Assembly: GCA_934168275.1 (NCBI GenBank)
Contig: CAKPNA010000001.1
Span: 372,001-436,000 of the forward strand
DNA: 64,000 nucleotides
Origin: an uncultured Bacilli bacterium
GTDB taxonomy: Bacteria; Bacillota_I; Bacilli_A; RF39; UBA660
Direction of reading: 5' to 3'
Every line of letters begins with the position of its first letter. The first letter of the stretch is position 1. Positions 1 to 8,809 of this stretch are shown here, one piece after another. The notes below the pieces were generated by a model that made no database searches, was not told where the DNA came from, and worked only from the letters and a program-made list of their open reading frames with translations. The position numbers and the translations under genes are program-made.

Positions 1-2012
1 TGATCTAAGAACATTGAGAATGTACCTCTACCTTGAGTATTACTTCTTAAGTTAGTAGCATAACCAAACATTTCAGCTAATGGAACCATTGCAGTAAACG
101 CAATTGCATTACCTCTTGCTTCTTGTCCAAGTGGTTTACCACGTCTAGAAGTAAGGTCACCAATAACACTACCAGTATATTCATCTGGTGCAACAACTAC
201 AACCTTCATTATAGGTTCTAGAAGTACTGGACGACATTTATTTTTAATTTCTTTTACAGCAAGTGAAGCTGCAATCTTGAAGGCCATTTCTGATGAATCG
301 ACATCATGATATGAACCATCATATAATGTTGCTTTAACATTAACCATTGGATAACCAGCAATAACACCGGTTTGTAGAGCTTCTTGAAGTCCTTTATCAA
401 CAACAGAAATGTATTCTCTAGGTACTACACCACCAACAACATTATCAACAAATTCGTATTCTTTATCTGGATTTGGCTCAAATCTAACCCATACGTGACC
501 ATATTGTCCACGACCACCAGATTGTTTAATATGTTTACCTTCACATTCACCCATTTGAGTAATAGTTTCACGGTAAGCAACTTGAGGAGCACCAACACTA
601 ACCTCAACACCAAATTCTCTCTTCATACGATCTACTTGAATATCTAAGTGAAGTTCACCCATACCAGATATAACAGTTTGACCTGTTTCAGGATCTGTAT
701 GATATCTAAATGTTGGATCTTCTTCAGCTAACTTAGATAATGCTATACCCATCTTTTCTTGGTCAGCTTTTGATTTAGGTTCAATAGCTTGTGAAATAAC
801 TGGTTCTGGGAATTCCATACCTGACATAATACAAGGTTTCTTTTCATCACACAATGTATCAGCAGTAGTAGTATTCTTAAGACCAACTATTGCTCCAATA
901 TCACCAGCGTATATTTCAGGAATTTCTTCACGGTGATTAGCATGCATTTGTAATATTCTTCCAACTCTTTCTTTAACATTCTTAGTTGAATTTAATACAT
1001 AAGAACCACTATTAAGAACACCAGAATATACTCTGAAGAATGTAAGTCTACCAACGAATGGATCTGTCATAACCTTAAATGCTAAAGCAGTAAAAGGTTC
1101 AGAATCAGATGGATGTCTTAATACTTCATTACCATTAAAATCAGTACAATGAATTGCTTCAATATCAGTAGGTGCTGGTAAATAATCAACAACAGCATCT
1201 AGAAGTAATCTTATACCTTTATTAGCTAAAGCATCAGAACATAATACTGGGAAGAACTTAGCCATTAAAGTTCCCTTTCTAATAGCTTTCTTTAAATCTT
1301 CTTCAGTGATTTCTCCACCATCAAGGTAAGTCATCATTAATTCTTCATCAAAATCAGATACAGCCTCAATTAATGTATTTCTATACTCTTCAGCTTTATC
1401 TTTCATATCAGCAGGTATTTCTGCTTCAGTTATTTTTTCCTCTTCAGTTCCATCAAACATATAAGCTTTCATATTAACTAGGTTAATAACTCCACTAAAG
1501 TCTGATTCAGAACCAATTGGTAATTCGATTGGCGCACAATTAGCACCTAATCTATCTTTAATAGTCTTTAAACTATAGTAATAATCTGCTCCAATTTTAC
1601 CCATCTTATTACAACATATCATAATAGGTACATTGTATTCAGCAGCTTGACGCCAAACAGTTTCTGTTTGTGGTTCAACACCAGCTTGCGCATCAAGAAG
1701 CATAATAGCACCATCTAATACTCTTAAACTTCTCTGAACTTCAATAGTAAAATCTACGTGTCCAGGAGTATCAATAATATTTAAACGATGATCTTTCCAA
1801 TAAGCAGTTGTCGCAGCACTAGTAATTGTAATACCTCTCTCTTGTTCCTGAGCCATCCAGTCCATTTGAGATTCTCCATCATGAGTCTCTCCAATTTTAT
1901 GAATCTTACCAGTTAAATATAAAATTCTTTCAGTAGTTGTTGTTTTACCAGCATCAATATGAGCCATTATTCCAATATTTCTAGTATTTTGTAAACTAAC
2001 TTTACGTGCCAT
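1..2012 (-). CDS. fusA: Elongation factor G, 3' end cut off by the window edge
   Basis: EF-G is the ribosomal translocation GTPase. The reading frame opens at the ATG at 2010-2012 and runs off the left edge after about 670 codons, roughly 20-25 short of a full EF-G, so only the extreme C-terminus is missing. The G1 motif AHIDAGKTTT, the G2-region RGITI, G3 DTPGHVDF and G4 CNKMGK are all readable, followed by domain II and the C-terminal domains. It is the third gene of the rpsL-rpsG-fusA str operon, 17 bp after rpsG. Bases are ordinary for the window. Confidence 0.97.
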   Translation of the reverse strand, partial: MARKVSLQNTRNIGIMAHIDAGKTTTTERILYLTGKIHKIGETHDGESQMDWMAQEQERGITITSAATTAYWKDHRLNIIDTPGHVDFTIEVQRSLRVLDGAIMLLDAQAGVEPQTETVWRQAAEYNVPIMICCNKMGKIGADYYYSLKTIKDRLGANCAPIELPIGSESDFSGVINLVNMKAYMFDGTEEEKITEAEIPADMKDKAEEYRNTLIEAVSDFDEELMMTYLDGGEITEEDLKKAIRKGTLMAKFFPVLCSDALANKGIRLLLDAVVDYLPAPTDIEAIHCTDFNGNEVLRHPSDSEPFTALAFKVMTDPFVGRLTFFRVYSGVLNSGSYVLNSTKNVKERVGRILQMHANHREEIPEIYAGDIGAIVGLKNTTTADTLCDEKKPCIMSGMEFPEPVISQAIEPKSKADQEKMGIALSKLAEEDPTFRYHTDPETGQTVISGMGELHLDIQVDRMKREFGVEVSVGAPQVAYRETITQMGECEGKHIKQSGGRGQYGHVWVRFEPNPDKEYEFVDNVVGGVVPREYISVVDKGLQEALQTGVIAGYPMVNVKATLYDGSYHDVDSSEMAFKIAASLAVKEIKNKCRPVLLEPIMKVVVVAPDEYTGSVIGDLTSRRGKPLGQEARGNAIAFTAMVPLAEMFGYATNLRSNTQGRGTFSMFLD

Positions 2013-2029
2013 ATTTTATATTTCCTTTC

Positions 2030-2497
2030 CTACCATCTATAATGAGCAAATGCCTTATTAGCTTCTGCCATCTTATGAGTATCTTCTCTTTTCTTAACAC
2101 TAGCACCTACACCATTAGATGCATCTATAATTTCATTTGCTAAATTTTCAGCCATAGAATGACCATTTCTTAATCTAGCATAATTAATTAACCAACGGAA
2201 TGCTAAAGCTTGTGCTCTTGCAGGCTTAACTTCAACTGGAACTTGATAGTTAGCTCCACCAACTCTTCTAGATTTAACCTCTAAAGCTGGTTTAATATTG
2301 TTCATAGCCTTTTCAAAAACAGTCATAGCATCTTCACCAGTTTTTTCAGCTACCATATCAAATGCATCATATAGAATTCTTTGAGCAGTACCTTTCTTAC
2401 CATCTTGCATTATTTGATTAATAAGCTTAGTAACAACCTTAGACTTATATATTGGATCTGGTAGTACATCTCTCTTAACTGCACGTCTTTTACGCAT
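2030..2497 (-). CDS. rpsG: 30S ribosomal protein S7
   Basis: Full-length S7 (155 residues, the normal size), a primary 16S rRNA binder that organises the head of the small subunit. It begins MRKRRAVKRDVLPDPIY and contains the family segment GGANYQVPVEV. It lies between rpsL (40 bp upstream) and fusA, the conserved str operon order, and is expected to be cotranscribed from the promoter upstream of rpsL. Confidence 0.98.
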   Translation of the reverse strand: MRKRRAVKRDVLPDPIYKSKVVTKLINQIMQDGKKGTAQRILYDAFDMVAEKTGEDAMTVFEKAMNNIKPALEVKSRRVGGANYQVPVEVKPARAQALAFRWLINYARLRNGHSMAENLANEIIDASNGVGASVKKREDTHKMAEANKAFAHYRW

Positions 2498-2537
2498 AAT
2501 ATTCCTCCTTCCACTTATATTTTATTTAAATTAATTT

Positions 2538-2951
2538 CTATTTCTTAGGTCTTTTAGCACCATACTTAGAACGACCTTGCATACGGTTTTGAACTCCAGC
2601 AGTATCCATAGTACCACGAATAATGTGATAACGAACACCGATTAAGTCCTTAACACGTCCACCTCTAATTAAAACAACACTATGTTCTTGTAGATTATGT
2701 CCAATACCTGGAATATAACAAGTAACTTCCATACCATTAGATAATCTAACACGAGCATATTTACGAAGTGCTGAGTTTGGCTTCTTTGGAGTCATAGTTC
2801 CAACACGAGTACATACCCCTCTTTTTTGAGGTGAATTTTGTTCAGTTTGTTTCTTTAAAACAGTATTAATTCCCTTACCTAAAGCAGGTGATTTACTCTT
2901 TCTAGTCTTATTACCTCTTCCTTTTTTTGTTAATTGATTTACAGTAGGCAT
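2538..2951 (-). CDS. rpsL: 30S ribosomal protein S12
   Basis: S12 (137 residues) sits at the decoding centre. The sequence begins MPTVNQLTKKGRG and carries TPKKPNSALRKYARVRLSNG and the loop IPGIGHNLQEHS, where streptomycin-resistance substitutions map in other species. The loop lysine in TPKKPNS is present. It is the first gene of the str operon and has a good GGAGGG ribosome site just upstream of its ATG. Confidence 0.98.
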   Translation of the reverse strand: MPTVNQLTKKGRGNKTRKSKSPALGKGINTVLKKQTEQNSPQKRGVCTRVGTMTPKKPNSALRKYARVRLSNGMEVTCYIPGIGHNLQEHSVVLIRGGRVKDLIGVRYHIIRGTMDTAGVQNRMQGRSKYGAKRPKK

Positions 2952-3047
2952 TATAACCCTCCCTTCTTACACACACCCTGGTGTTTCATTTATACTCATT
3001 AATATAAGTCTTGCCCTAAAGCAAAACCTAAAATTAAGAACAAGTGT

Positions 3048-3076
3048 AATATATCAAATTTACAATAAATAGTCAA
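3048..3076 (-). promoter_or_regulatory. Sigma-A promoter of the str operon
   Basis: On the minus strand there is a -35 TTGACT (3071-3076) and a -10 TATATT (3048-3053) separated by exactly 17 bp. It lies about 100 bp upstream of rpsL, leaving room for an untranslated leader. Confidence 0.75.
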
Positions 3077-3112
3077 TACTTTTCACATAATTTCTTTAAT
3101 TTTTCACCAAAT

Positions 3113-3144
3113 AAATACACCTAATAAAAATATTAGATGTATTT
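3113..3144 (-). terminator. Hairpin after the amidase gene
   Basis: A 14-bp inverted repeat (AAATACAYCTAATA and its complement, one mismatch, AAAA loop) lies just downstream of the amidase stop on the minus strand. The trailing T-run is weak, so its termination strength is uncertain. Confidence 0.5.
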
Positions 3145-3155
3145 ATAAATTATTC

Positions 3156-3998
3156 CTATCTCTTGAATAATCTCTTAATAAAATTAAATATTAATTCTAA
3201 TATATATAATAATGGATTATTCTTCTCTACTTTATCATAATAATCATCTTTTTTATCTTTTTCATCTTTAACATTATCATCTACTTTATTTTCTTCTTCC
3301 TTAGTATCATCTTCCTTGTCTTCTTCAACTATCTTATTATCATTAGGATTTATCCATGCTCCTGGTATCCCTTTATTCTTTGTAATATTTATCATACCAT
3401 CCACTTCATTAAAGATATAATATATTCCACTATCATAATATCCCACGACATTATCCCCACCTATTGCATCTTTAGCATTCATATATACTGGTACACTAAC
3501 TAATAACTCATATTTCTTAACATTAAGTCGATTCTGTATCTTATTAATAAATCTCTCCCAACCATTATCTAATGTACGATGTGGACAATATTTTCCACTA
3601 TAATCTTGATGTTTAGTTACTTGCTCTATAGAAAAACCATACCTATTCATTATATCAACAATTAAATCAACAGCATTATCCTCTGCCTTATCAAATCTTT
3701 CACCACCACTTAAAGAATAACATATCTCAATACCAATACCCTCTCTATTACCAACGCCATTGCCATCTCCTGCATGCCAAGCATTTCTATTTTCATCTAT
3801 TCCCTGAACTATCTCAACATCATCAACAGCATAATGAAAAGAAGTCTCATAATCATTATTAGTCATATATGCTATCTCATTTCTAGCACTAGCATCATTT
3901 GCCGTATTATGAACAACAATTCTTGTTGGCTTCATCTCAAAAGGACACTTAATATCATATTTACTACTAGGTACTATCTTCTTTATAATAGGTACCAT
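3156..3998 (-). CDS. N-acetylmuramoyl-L-alanine amidase (Amidase_2) with acidic linker and hydrophobic tail
   Basis: Peptidoglycan amidase predicted to cut the MurNAc-L-Ala bond. The N-terminal ~155 residues form a zinc amidase domain of the T7-lysozyme/PGRP type, with H30 (VVHNTAN), H75 (WHAGDGNG), H130 (KHQDYSG) and H140 (CPHRTL) as zinc or catalytic histidines. Residues 155-220 could be a small wall-binding domain. A Lys/Glu/Asp-rich stretch (~220-260) follows, ending in the amphipathic hydrophobic segment LLYILELIFNFIKRLFKR. There is no signal peptide, as in phage endolysins, yet no phage genes surround it. The start is supported by a GGGGGTG site 5 nt before the ATG. It may be a domesticated endolysin or a lysis-type autolysin. 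Confidence 0.85.
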   Translation of the reverse strand: MVPIIKKIVPSSKYDIKCPFEMKPTRIVVHNTANDASARNEIAYMTNNDYETSFHYAVDDVEIVQGIDENRNAWHAGDGNGVGNREGIGIEICYSLSGGERFDKAEDNAVDLIVDIMNRYGFSIEQVTKHQDYSGKYCPHRTLDNGWERFINKIQNRLNVKKYELLVSVPVYMNAKDAIGGDNVVGYYDSGIYYIFNEVDGMINITKNKGIPGAWINPNDNKIVEEDKEDDTKEEENKVDDNVKDEKDKKDDYYDKVEKNNPLLYILELIFNFIKRLFKR

Positions 3999-4110
3999 AA
4001 ATTCACCCCCTATCTATTAATAATATAGTAATTAAAAATATATCTGTACATAAAAAGAAACTATTTTTGAACATACTTTATGTAAAAAATATTAACTTCT
4101 CTAACACTAT

Positions 4111-4139
4111 TAGACAAATAAAATAATTTATGCTATAAT
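4111..4139 (+). promoter_or_regulatory. Promoter of the RNase J gene
   Basis: -35 TAGACA (4111-4116), 17-bp spacer, perfect -10 TATAAT (4134-4139), about 56 bp upstream of the RNase J start codon. Confidence 0.7.
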
Positions 4140-4195
4140 GTTAAAGCGAGTGAAATTCTTTTGAATAATATAGTAAAAAAAGAAAGGATGATTAA

Positions 4196-5875
4196 ATGAA
4201 AAAAGAAATGCTAACAAAAGTATTTGCTTTAGGTGGCCTAGGAGAAATAGGTAAAAACATGTACTGTGTCATGCATAATAACGAAATAATTATTGTTGAT
4301 GCCGGTGTAATGTTTCCTGAAGACGATTTACTAGGTATTGATTATGTAATACCTGATTATACATTTTTAAAAGAAAACGAAGATAAAATAAAAGGCTTAT
4401 TTATAACACATGGTCATGAAGATCATATTGGTGGAATACCATTTTTACTACAAAGTGTTAATATTCCTAAAATATATGCTCCTAACCAAGCCAAAGCCTT
4501 AATCGATAAAAAATTAGAAGAAAGAAATATTAAATACAAAAATATTGTTGTTTATGATGAAAACAAAATTGTTAAAACAAAATATTTTACTATAGAGTTC
4601 TTTAGAACTACCCACTCTATACCTGATTCTCATGGTATTGCTATAACTACTCCTAATGGAATAATAGTTATGACTGGCGACTTTAAATTTGATTTAACAC
4701 CAATTGGTCCAGTTGCCGACATTCATAAAATGGCTGAAATAGGAAAAAGAGGCGTTAAATTATTAATGAGTGATTCTACTAATGCTATGCAAGAAGGAAC
4801 AAGTATTAGCGAATCTAAAGTTGATGAAAACTTAGCAGAAATATTTGCTAACAATAGAAATAAACGTATTATCTTAGCAACATTTGCTTCTAATATATAT
4901 AGATTAAAGCATATAATAGAAACATGTAAAGAGAATCATCGTAAAGTAGCTCTATTTGGTAGAAGTATGGAAACATCAGTAGAAATAGCTCTTAAATATG
5001 GTTATATAAAAGATAAAAAAATAATTATAACAGCTGAAGAAGCTAATAGGTTAAAACCTCAAGAAGTATGCCTATTATGTACAGGTAGCCAAGGTGAACC
5101 CCTAGCCGCTTTATCTAGAATAGCTAATGGTTCTCATAAGCAAATAAAATTAATACCTGATGATATCGTAATATTCTCATCTTCTCCAATACCAGGTAAT
5201 GCTAGTTCAGTTGCCAATACAATAAATAAATTATATTTAAAAGGTGTTAAAGTATATACTAATTCATCAGTTGATATCCACTCATCAGGACATGGTAATC
5301 AAGATGAATTAAAATTAATGCTAAGACTATTTAACCCTGAATATTTTGCCCCATATCACGGTGAATATCGTATGTTAAAACAACATACTGACCTAGCTTG
5401 TGAATGTGGTATGAATAAAAATAATACTTTCATCTTAGAGAATGGTGATGTTTTATCAATAAGTAAAACAAGTATTAAGAAAAGCGGTAAAGTTCAAGCT
5501 GATAATGTCTATGTTGATGGCTCTAGAGTTGGAGATGTTGGAAATGTCGTTATTAAAGATAGAATATTGATGTCTAATAATGGTATTCTAGCAATAATTA
5601 TTAACCTAGATTCCACTAATAAAAAACTATTATCAACACCAATTATAACTACAAGAGGATATATCTTAGTAAATGAAAATGAAGATATAATTAGACAAAT
5701 TCAAAAAATATCTGAAAAAGTTATTAATCAAAAATTAGCGGAAAAAAGTTGTAATTTTAATGACTTAAAAACTGATTTAATAAATGAATTACTTCCATTT
5801 TTATCAGAAAAAACAGGAAGAATACCAATTATTCTCCCTATAATTATGGATATTAAAAACTATAGCAAACAATAA
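4196..5875 (+). CDS. rnjA: Ribonuclease J
   Basis: Metallo-beta-lactamase/beta-CASP ribonuclease (559 residues, normal length) that combines endonuclease and 5'-3' exonuclease activity in mRNA and rRNA turnover. The zinc motif THGHEDHIGG is at residues 71-80. MTGDFKFD, the beta-CASP motif A region LMSDSTNA, and GHGNQDELKLM followed by PYHGEYRML are present. The C-terminal ~110 residues match the RNase J tail domain. Start: ATG after AGAAAGGATG. It stands alone with its own promoter and terminator. It could be RNase J1 or J2; the intact motif supports an active J1-type enzyme. Confidence 0.95.
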   Translation: MKKEMLTKVFALGGLGEIGKNMYCVMHNNEIIIVDAGVMFPEDDLLGIDYVIPDYTFLKENEDKIKGLFITHGHEDHIGGIPFLLQSVNIPKIYAPNQAKALIDKKLEERNIKYKNIVVYDENKIVKTKYFTIEFFRTTHSIPDSHGIAITTPNGIIVMTGDFKFDLTPIGPVADIHKMAEIGKRGVKLLMSDSTNAMQEGTSISESKVDENLAEIFANNRNKRIILATFASNIYRLKHIIETCKENHRKVALFGRSMETSVEIALKYGYIKDKKIIITAEEANRLKPQEVCLLCTGSQGEPLAALSRIANGSHKQIKLIPDDIVIFSSSPIPGNASSVANTINKLYLKGVKVYTNSSVDIHSSGHGNQDELKLMLRLFNPEYFAPYHGEYRMLKQHTDLACECGMNKNNTFILENGDVLSISKTSIKKSGKVQADNVYVDGSRVGDVGNVVIKDRILMSNNGILAIIINLDSTNKKLLSTPIITTRGYILVNENEDIIRQIQKISEKVINQKLAEKSCNFNDLKTDLINELLPFLSEKTGRIPIILPIIMDIKNYSKQ

Positions 5876-5909
5876 AAAAAGATTATACCGTAAAAAGTAT
5901 AATTTTTTT
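5874..5909. terminator. Bidirectional terminator between RNase J and the converging gene
   Basis: An A-run, the stem ATTATAC/GTATAAT and a T-run are symmetric and therefore serve both the + strand RNase J gene and the - strand gene ending at 5914. Confidence 0.75.
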
Positions 5910-5913
5910 ATAT

Positions 5914-6405
5914 CTATATAACTACAAATGAATATATCAAACTATCTCCCACTATATCATCTACTAAACTATTAGATAACCATAACTTAAATGATATATT
6001 ATCTACCTTATCTATCTCATCATTATAAATATAATAATATCTATAACCATCCACTTCATAATCATATAAATCACTTAATTTATATTCCTTATCATTTACT
6101 AAAACTTTAAGTGAATCATCATCTAATGTCGAATTATTATCAAGTCTTAGATATAATTTATAATCACTACTATTATTAGAATTACTACTAATCTTAATAT
6201 TATCCGCTACCATATCATTTTTCGCATACTCATCAGTCATTAAATATAACATATTATTATTAGATTCAACATCCACATCATATGCTACTTGATTAACAAT
6301 ACCTATATCATTACTATTAACTTTATCTATAACTATTTTTCTACATACCACTGCAACTATACAAAGTATACAAATTAAAACTATATCCTCAACTAATTTC
6401 TTCAT
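5914..6405 (-). CDS. Membrane-anchored extracytoplasmic protein of unknown function
   Basis: 163 residues. Residues 5-23 (VEDIVLICILCIVAVVC) form one hydrophobic helix; the rest is hydrophilic and rich in Asn, Asp, Tyr and Ser, with the look of a beta-rich domain outside the membrane. I do not recognise a family. The start has a GGGGG ribosome site. It stands alone between two terminators and so is probably transcribed on its own. The compositional bias (Asn/Asp/Tyr) matches other surface proteins of AT-rich Gram-positives. Confidence 0.7.
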   Translation of the reverse strand: MKKLVEDIVLICILCIVAVVCRKIVIDKVNSNDIGIVNQVAYDVDVESNNNMLYLMTDEYAKNDMVADNIKISSNSNNSSDYKLYLRLDNNSTLDDDSLKVLVNDKEYKLSDLYDYEVDGYRYYYIYNDEIDKVDNISFKLWLSNSLVDDIVGDSLIYSFVVI

Positions 6406-6466
6406 AAATAACCCCCTTAATCAGTTGCATATTATAGTACATTTATTCGCTTTTGTCAAGCATATT

Positions 6467-6499
6467 AAAACACTTCTATATTTTTATAAAAGTGTTCTT
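6467..6499 (-). terminator. Terminator after pyrH
   Basis: Inverted repeat AACACTT...AAGTGTT with A/T flanks just downstream of the pyrH stop on the minus strand. Confidence 0.6.
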
Positions 6500-6503
6500 T
6501 TTA

Positions 6504-7196
6504 TTATCTAATTATTGTTCCACATACTTCTCTATTACATAGTTTATTTATACTATCATCTGATATATCACAAACTATTATAGGCATTCTATTATTCTTA
6601 CACAAAGAACAGCATTCCATATCAAGTACCTTTAAATCATTTATTATAATTTCATCATAACTAATAGTACTATATTTTCTCGCATTAGAGTTAATTCTTG
6701 GATCATCAGTATATACCCCATCAACATTAGTAAGTTTAACCATAATATCACACTTAGTTTCAATTGCTCTAATAGCCGCAGCTGTATCAGTAGAAAATAA
6801 AGGATTACCTGTCCCACCACCAAATATTATAATACTACCATTATTAATACTCTCAATAGCATCATCAATATTTACAAACTTAATAATCTTATTCATCTCA
6901 ATAGCACTTTGTACCACTACCTTTTCCCCAAGTTCTATAAACTTATCTTGCAGTATTAAGCTATTCATATTAGTCGCCAACATCCCAATATTATCTGCAC
7001 GTACTCTATCCATTCGACGATTAGTTCTTCCACGCCAATAATTACCTCCACCTACTACTATTACTATTTGATAATAGTTATGAAGTTTAATTATCTTCTT
7101 ACAAATATCTTCTACAACATCATTATCAATCCCAAATCCCTTACTACCACTTAAAGCCTCACCACTAAGTTTAATCATTAACCTCTTATTATTCAT
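6504..7196 (-). CDS. pyrH: UMP kinase
   Basis: Phosphorylates UMP to UDP in pyrimidine nucleotide synthesis. It is an amino-acid-kinase-fold enzyme of 230 residues with KLSGEALSG at the N-terminus, GGGNYWRGR, the allosteric/UMP region DNIGMLATNMNSL, FGGGTGNPLFSTDTAA, and the DGVYTDDPR segment that is nearly invariant in bacterial PyrH. The usual neighbours tsf and frr are absent here. The start is supported by an AAAGGAG site. It is the last gene of a possible run flavodoxin-GNAT-DUF1653-pyrH on the minus strand. Confidence 0.95.
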   Translation of the reverse strand: MNNKRLMIKLSGEALSGSKGFGIDNDVVEDICKKIIKLHNYYQIVIVVGGGNYWRGRTNRRMDRVRADNIGMLATNMNSLILQDKFIELGEKVVVQSAIEMNKIIKFVNIDDAIESINNGSIIIFGGGTGNPLFSTDTAAAIRAIETKCDIMVKLTNVDGVYTDDPRINSNARKYSTISYDEIIINDLKVLDMECCSLCKNNRMPIIVCDISDDSINKLCNREVCGTIIR

Positions 7197-7265
7197 ACCT
7201 ATTCTCCTTTAGCTATTATAATTATAACACAAGAAAAAAGAAAAAAGATACTATTTAACGTACCT

Positions 7266-7520
7266 TTACTTAAATAATTTTGCTACACTATCAATACTCT
7301 GTAATTCTAAACGATATTTCTGTTTAACATTAGGATACTTCTCATGATCTACTTCACTCAAAAACATATCCATTGGTCTTACCCATAATTGTCCATCACC
7401 ATATAAAGCACGATATACAACTACTTTCTTACAAGTTTCTGAATCATTAGCAATATCCTCTACTATATAATAGTCTCCCTTAAAATGTTTATATATGCCT
7501 TTAATCTTTACTTCTCTCAT
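7266..7520 (-). CDS. DUF1653 family protein
   Basis: 84 residues, close to the usual length for DUF1653. Diagnostic segments are GIYKHFKGDYYIVEDIA, VVYRALYGDGQLWVRPMDMF and the trailing VDHEKYP. The family is widespread and small, usually predicted to be cytosolic; its biochemical role is not known to me. It lies 23 bp after a GNAT gene and 69 bp before pyrH. Confidence 0.85.
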   Translation of the reverse strand: MREVKIKGIYKHFKGDYYIVEDIANDSETCKKVVVYRALYGDGQLWVRPMDMFLSEVDHEKYPNVKQKYRLELQSIDSVAKLFK

Positions 7521-7543
7521 AATACCTTACACATCTTTACTAT

Positions 7544-8146
7544 TTAAAGTTGTCCCTTGCTTCTTTCTTTTACTTTAGCCGGAAATAATTTATCATAACT
7601 TTCTAACTCTTCTTCATCTATATTTAAATAACAACTAGGTTCTCTATATACACCCTTTGGAATATCAGCACTATCATTTAAAACTTTAATCATAAAGAAC
7701 GGTGTATCCCCTTCCATACCATCATAAGATATGCCATAATCAGTTGCTTTAACAAAACCATATTTCTTATAATAATTAGGATTACCTGTTATAAGTATAT
7801 AATTATATCCAAATTCTTTAGCCCTATTCATCGTATAATTAATTAACTTCTCTCCATATCCTTTTTTCTGATATTCTGGTAATACTCCTACCGGTCCAAA
7901 TAGTAGTGCCTCATGAATAGTATTATTACTATCTATAACACTCCCTTTAGCGTAAAATATACTTGCAACTATCTTACCATCTTCCTCTATAACATAATCG
8001 AGTTCTTTGACAAATACCTTATCATCTCTTAGTTTATGAACTAGATAATGTTCAAAGCATCCCGGTCTATATACATTCCAAAAAGCCTCTCTAATTAAAT
8101 TTTCAACTTCAAAATAATCTTTAACTTCTTCATTCCTTATCATCAT
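7544..8146 (-). CDS. GNAT family N-acetyltransferase
   Basis: 200 residues. The acetyl-CoA binding motif A is VGVLPEYQKKGYGEKLI, followed by LITGNPNYYKKYGFVKA, typical of the YhbS-type subgroup of small-molecule or protein acetyltransferases. The C-terminal ~50 residues extend beyond the core fold. It starts 1 bp after the stop of the upstream flavodoxin-like gene, so the two are translationally coupled. The substrate is unknown. Confidence 0.85.
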   Translation of the reverse strand: MMIRNEEVKDYFEVENLIREAFWNVYRPGCFEHYLVHKLRDDKVFVKELDYVIEEDGKIVASIFYAKGSVIDSNNTIHEALLFGPVGVLPEYQKKGYGEKLINYTMNRAKEFGYNYILITGNPNYYKKYGFVKATDYGISYDGMEGDTPFFMIKVLNDSADIPKGVYREPSCYLNIDEEELESYDKLFPAKVKERSKGQL

Positions 8147-8147
8147 A

Positions 8148-8618
8148 TCATTGCCTTACATCTTTAATAAATTTATCTATATCACTATTACTATATAATC
8201 TACTACCCTTTATAAAATCTATACCAGGATAACTATTCTTTAAATCATTATAAGTTTTGTCTATTGAACTACCACCTGAAGTACAATATAAAATTACTTT
8301 CTTATTACTAAAATCATAACTATCTAAAAATGTATTTACTATTTTAGGTGCTGTATACCACCATATAGGAAACCCTAAATAAATAGTATCATACATATCT
8401 ATATTATCAATTCTATTTCTTATTCTTGGTCGACAACTTTCATCACCAATCTCTATTGTTGAACGACTATTCTTATCATTCCAATCTAAATCTCTATCTG
8501 TATATACTGTCTCCGGAACTATCTCAAATATATCACAATTTAATGCATTCTTAAGTTCCTCAGCTACCTTCTTAGTCTCACCACTACAAGAAAAATATAC
8601 TACTAAATTATTATTCAT
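8148..8618 (-). CDS. Flavodoxin-like protein
   Basis: A 156-residue FMN-binding flavodoxin fold. The phosphate-loop-like motif YFSCSGETKKVAEEL is near the N-terminus, then IYLGFPIWWYTAPKIVNTFL and YCTSGGSSIDKT, typical of the flavodoxin_4 group. I choose the ATG at 8616-8618 over an in-frame upstream TTG because the GAAAGG ribosome site lies between them. The likely role is electron transfer or quinone/nitro reduction. Its genuine partner is not visible. Confidence 0.85.
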   Translation of the reverse strand: MNNNLVVYFSCSGETKKVAEELKNALNCDIFEIVPETVYTDRDLDWNDKNSRSTIEIGDESCRPRIRNRIDNIDMYDTIYLGFPIWWYTAPKIVNTFLDSYDFSNKKVILYCTSGGSSIDKTYNDLKNSYPGIDFIKGSRLYSNSDIDKFIKDVRQ

Positions 8619-8677
8619 ATTATCATATCCTTTCAATTTAATTATAACTATTCTATATCTAATGTCAATAAATATAA

Positions 8678-8809
8678 CTACTCATTAATAATTTTTAATA
8701 TTTCTTTCCCATGACACTTAATATTTATTGAAGATAATATCTCTTTTAAATCTGTCATATTCTTAAGCATCTTATTAACTCCAATCAAACTATATTTATT
8801 TATTATCAT
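8678..8809 (-). CDS. Small ORF of 43 codons, possibly a remnant
   Basis: ATG at 8807-8809 overlaps the end of the upstream metallopeptidase-like gene by 14 nt in another frame; the frame closes at TAG 8678-8680. The peptide is Lys/Ile/Asn rich, with MTDLKEILSSINIKCHGKEIL in its second half. No clear ribosome site. It may be the tail of a decayed gene. Weak support. Confidence 0.25.
   Translation of the reverse strand: MIINKYSLIGVNKMLKNMTDLKEILSSINIKCHGKEILKIINE

Noticed and set aside
384..647. Plus-strand ORF of 87 codons
   Set aside because: It is the antisense of fusA, low-complexity and without ribosome site.
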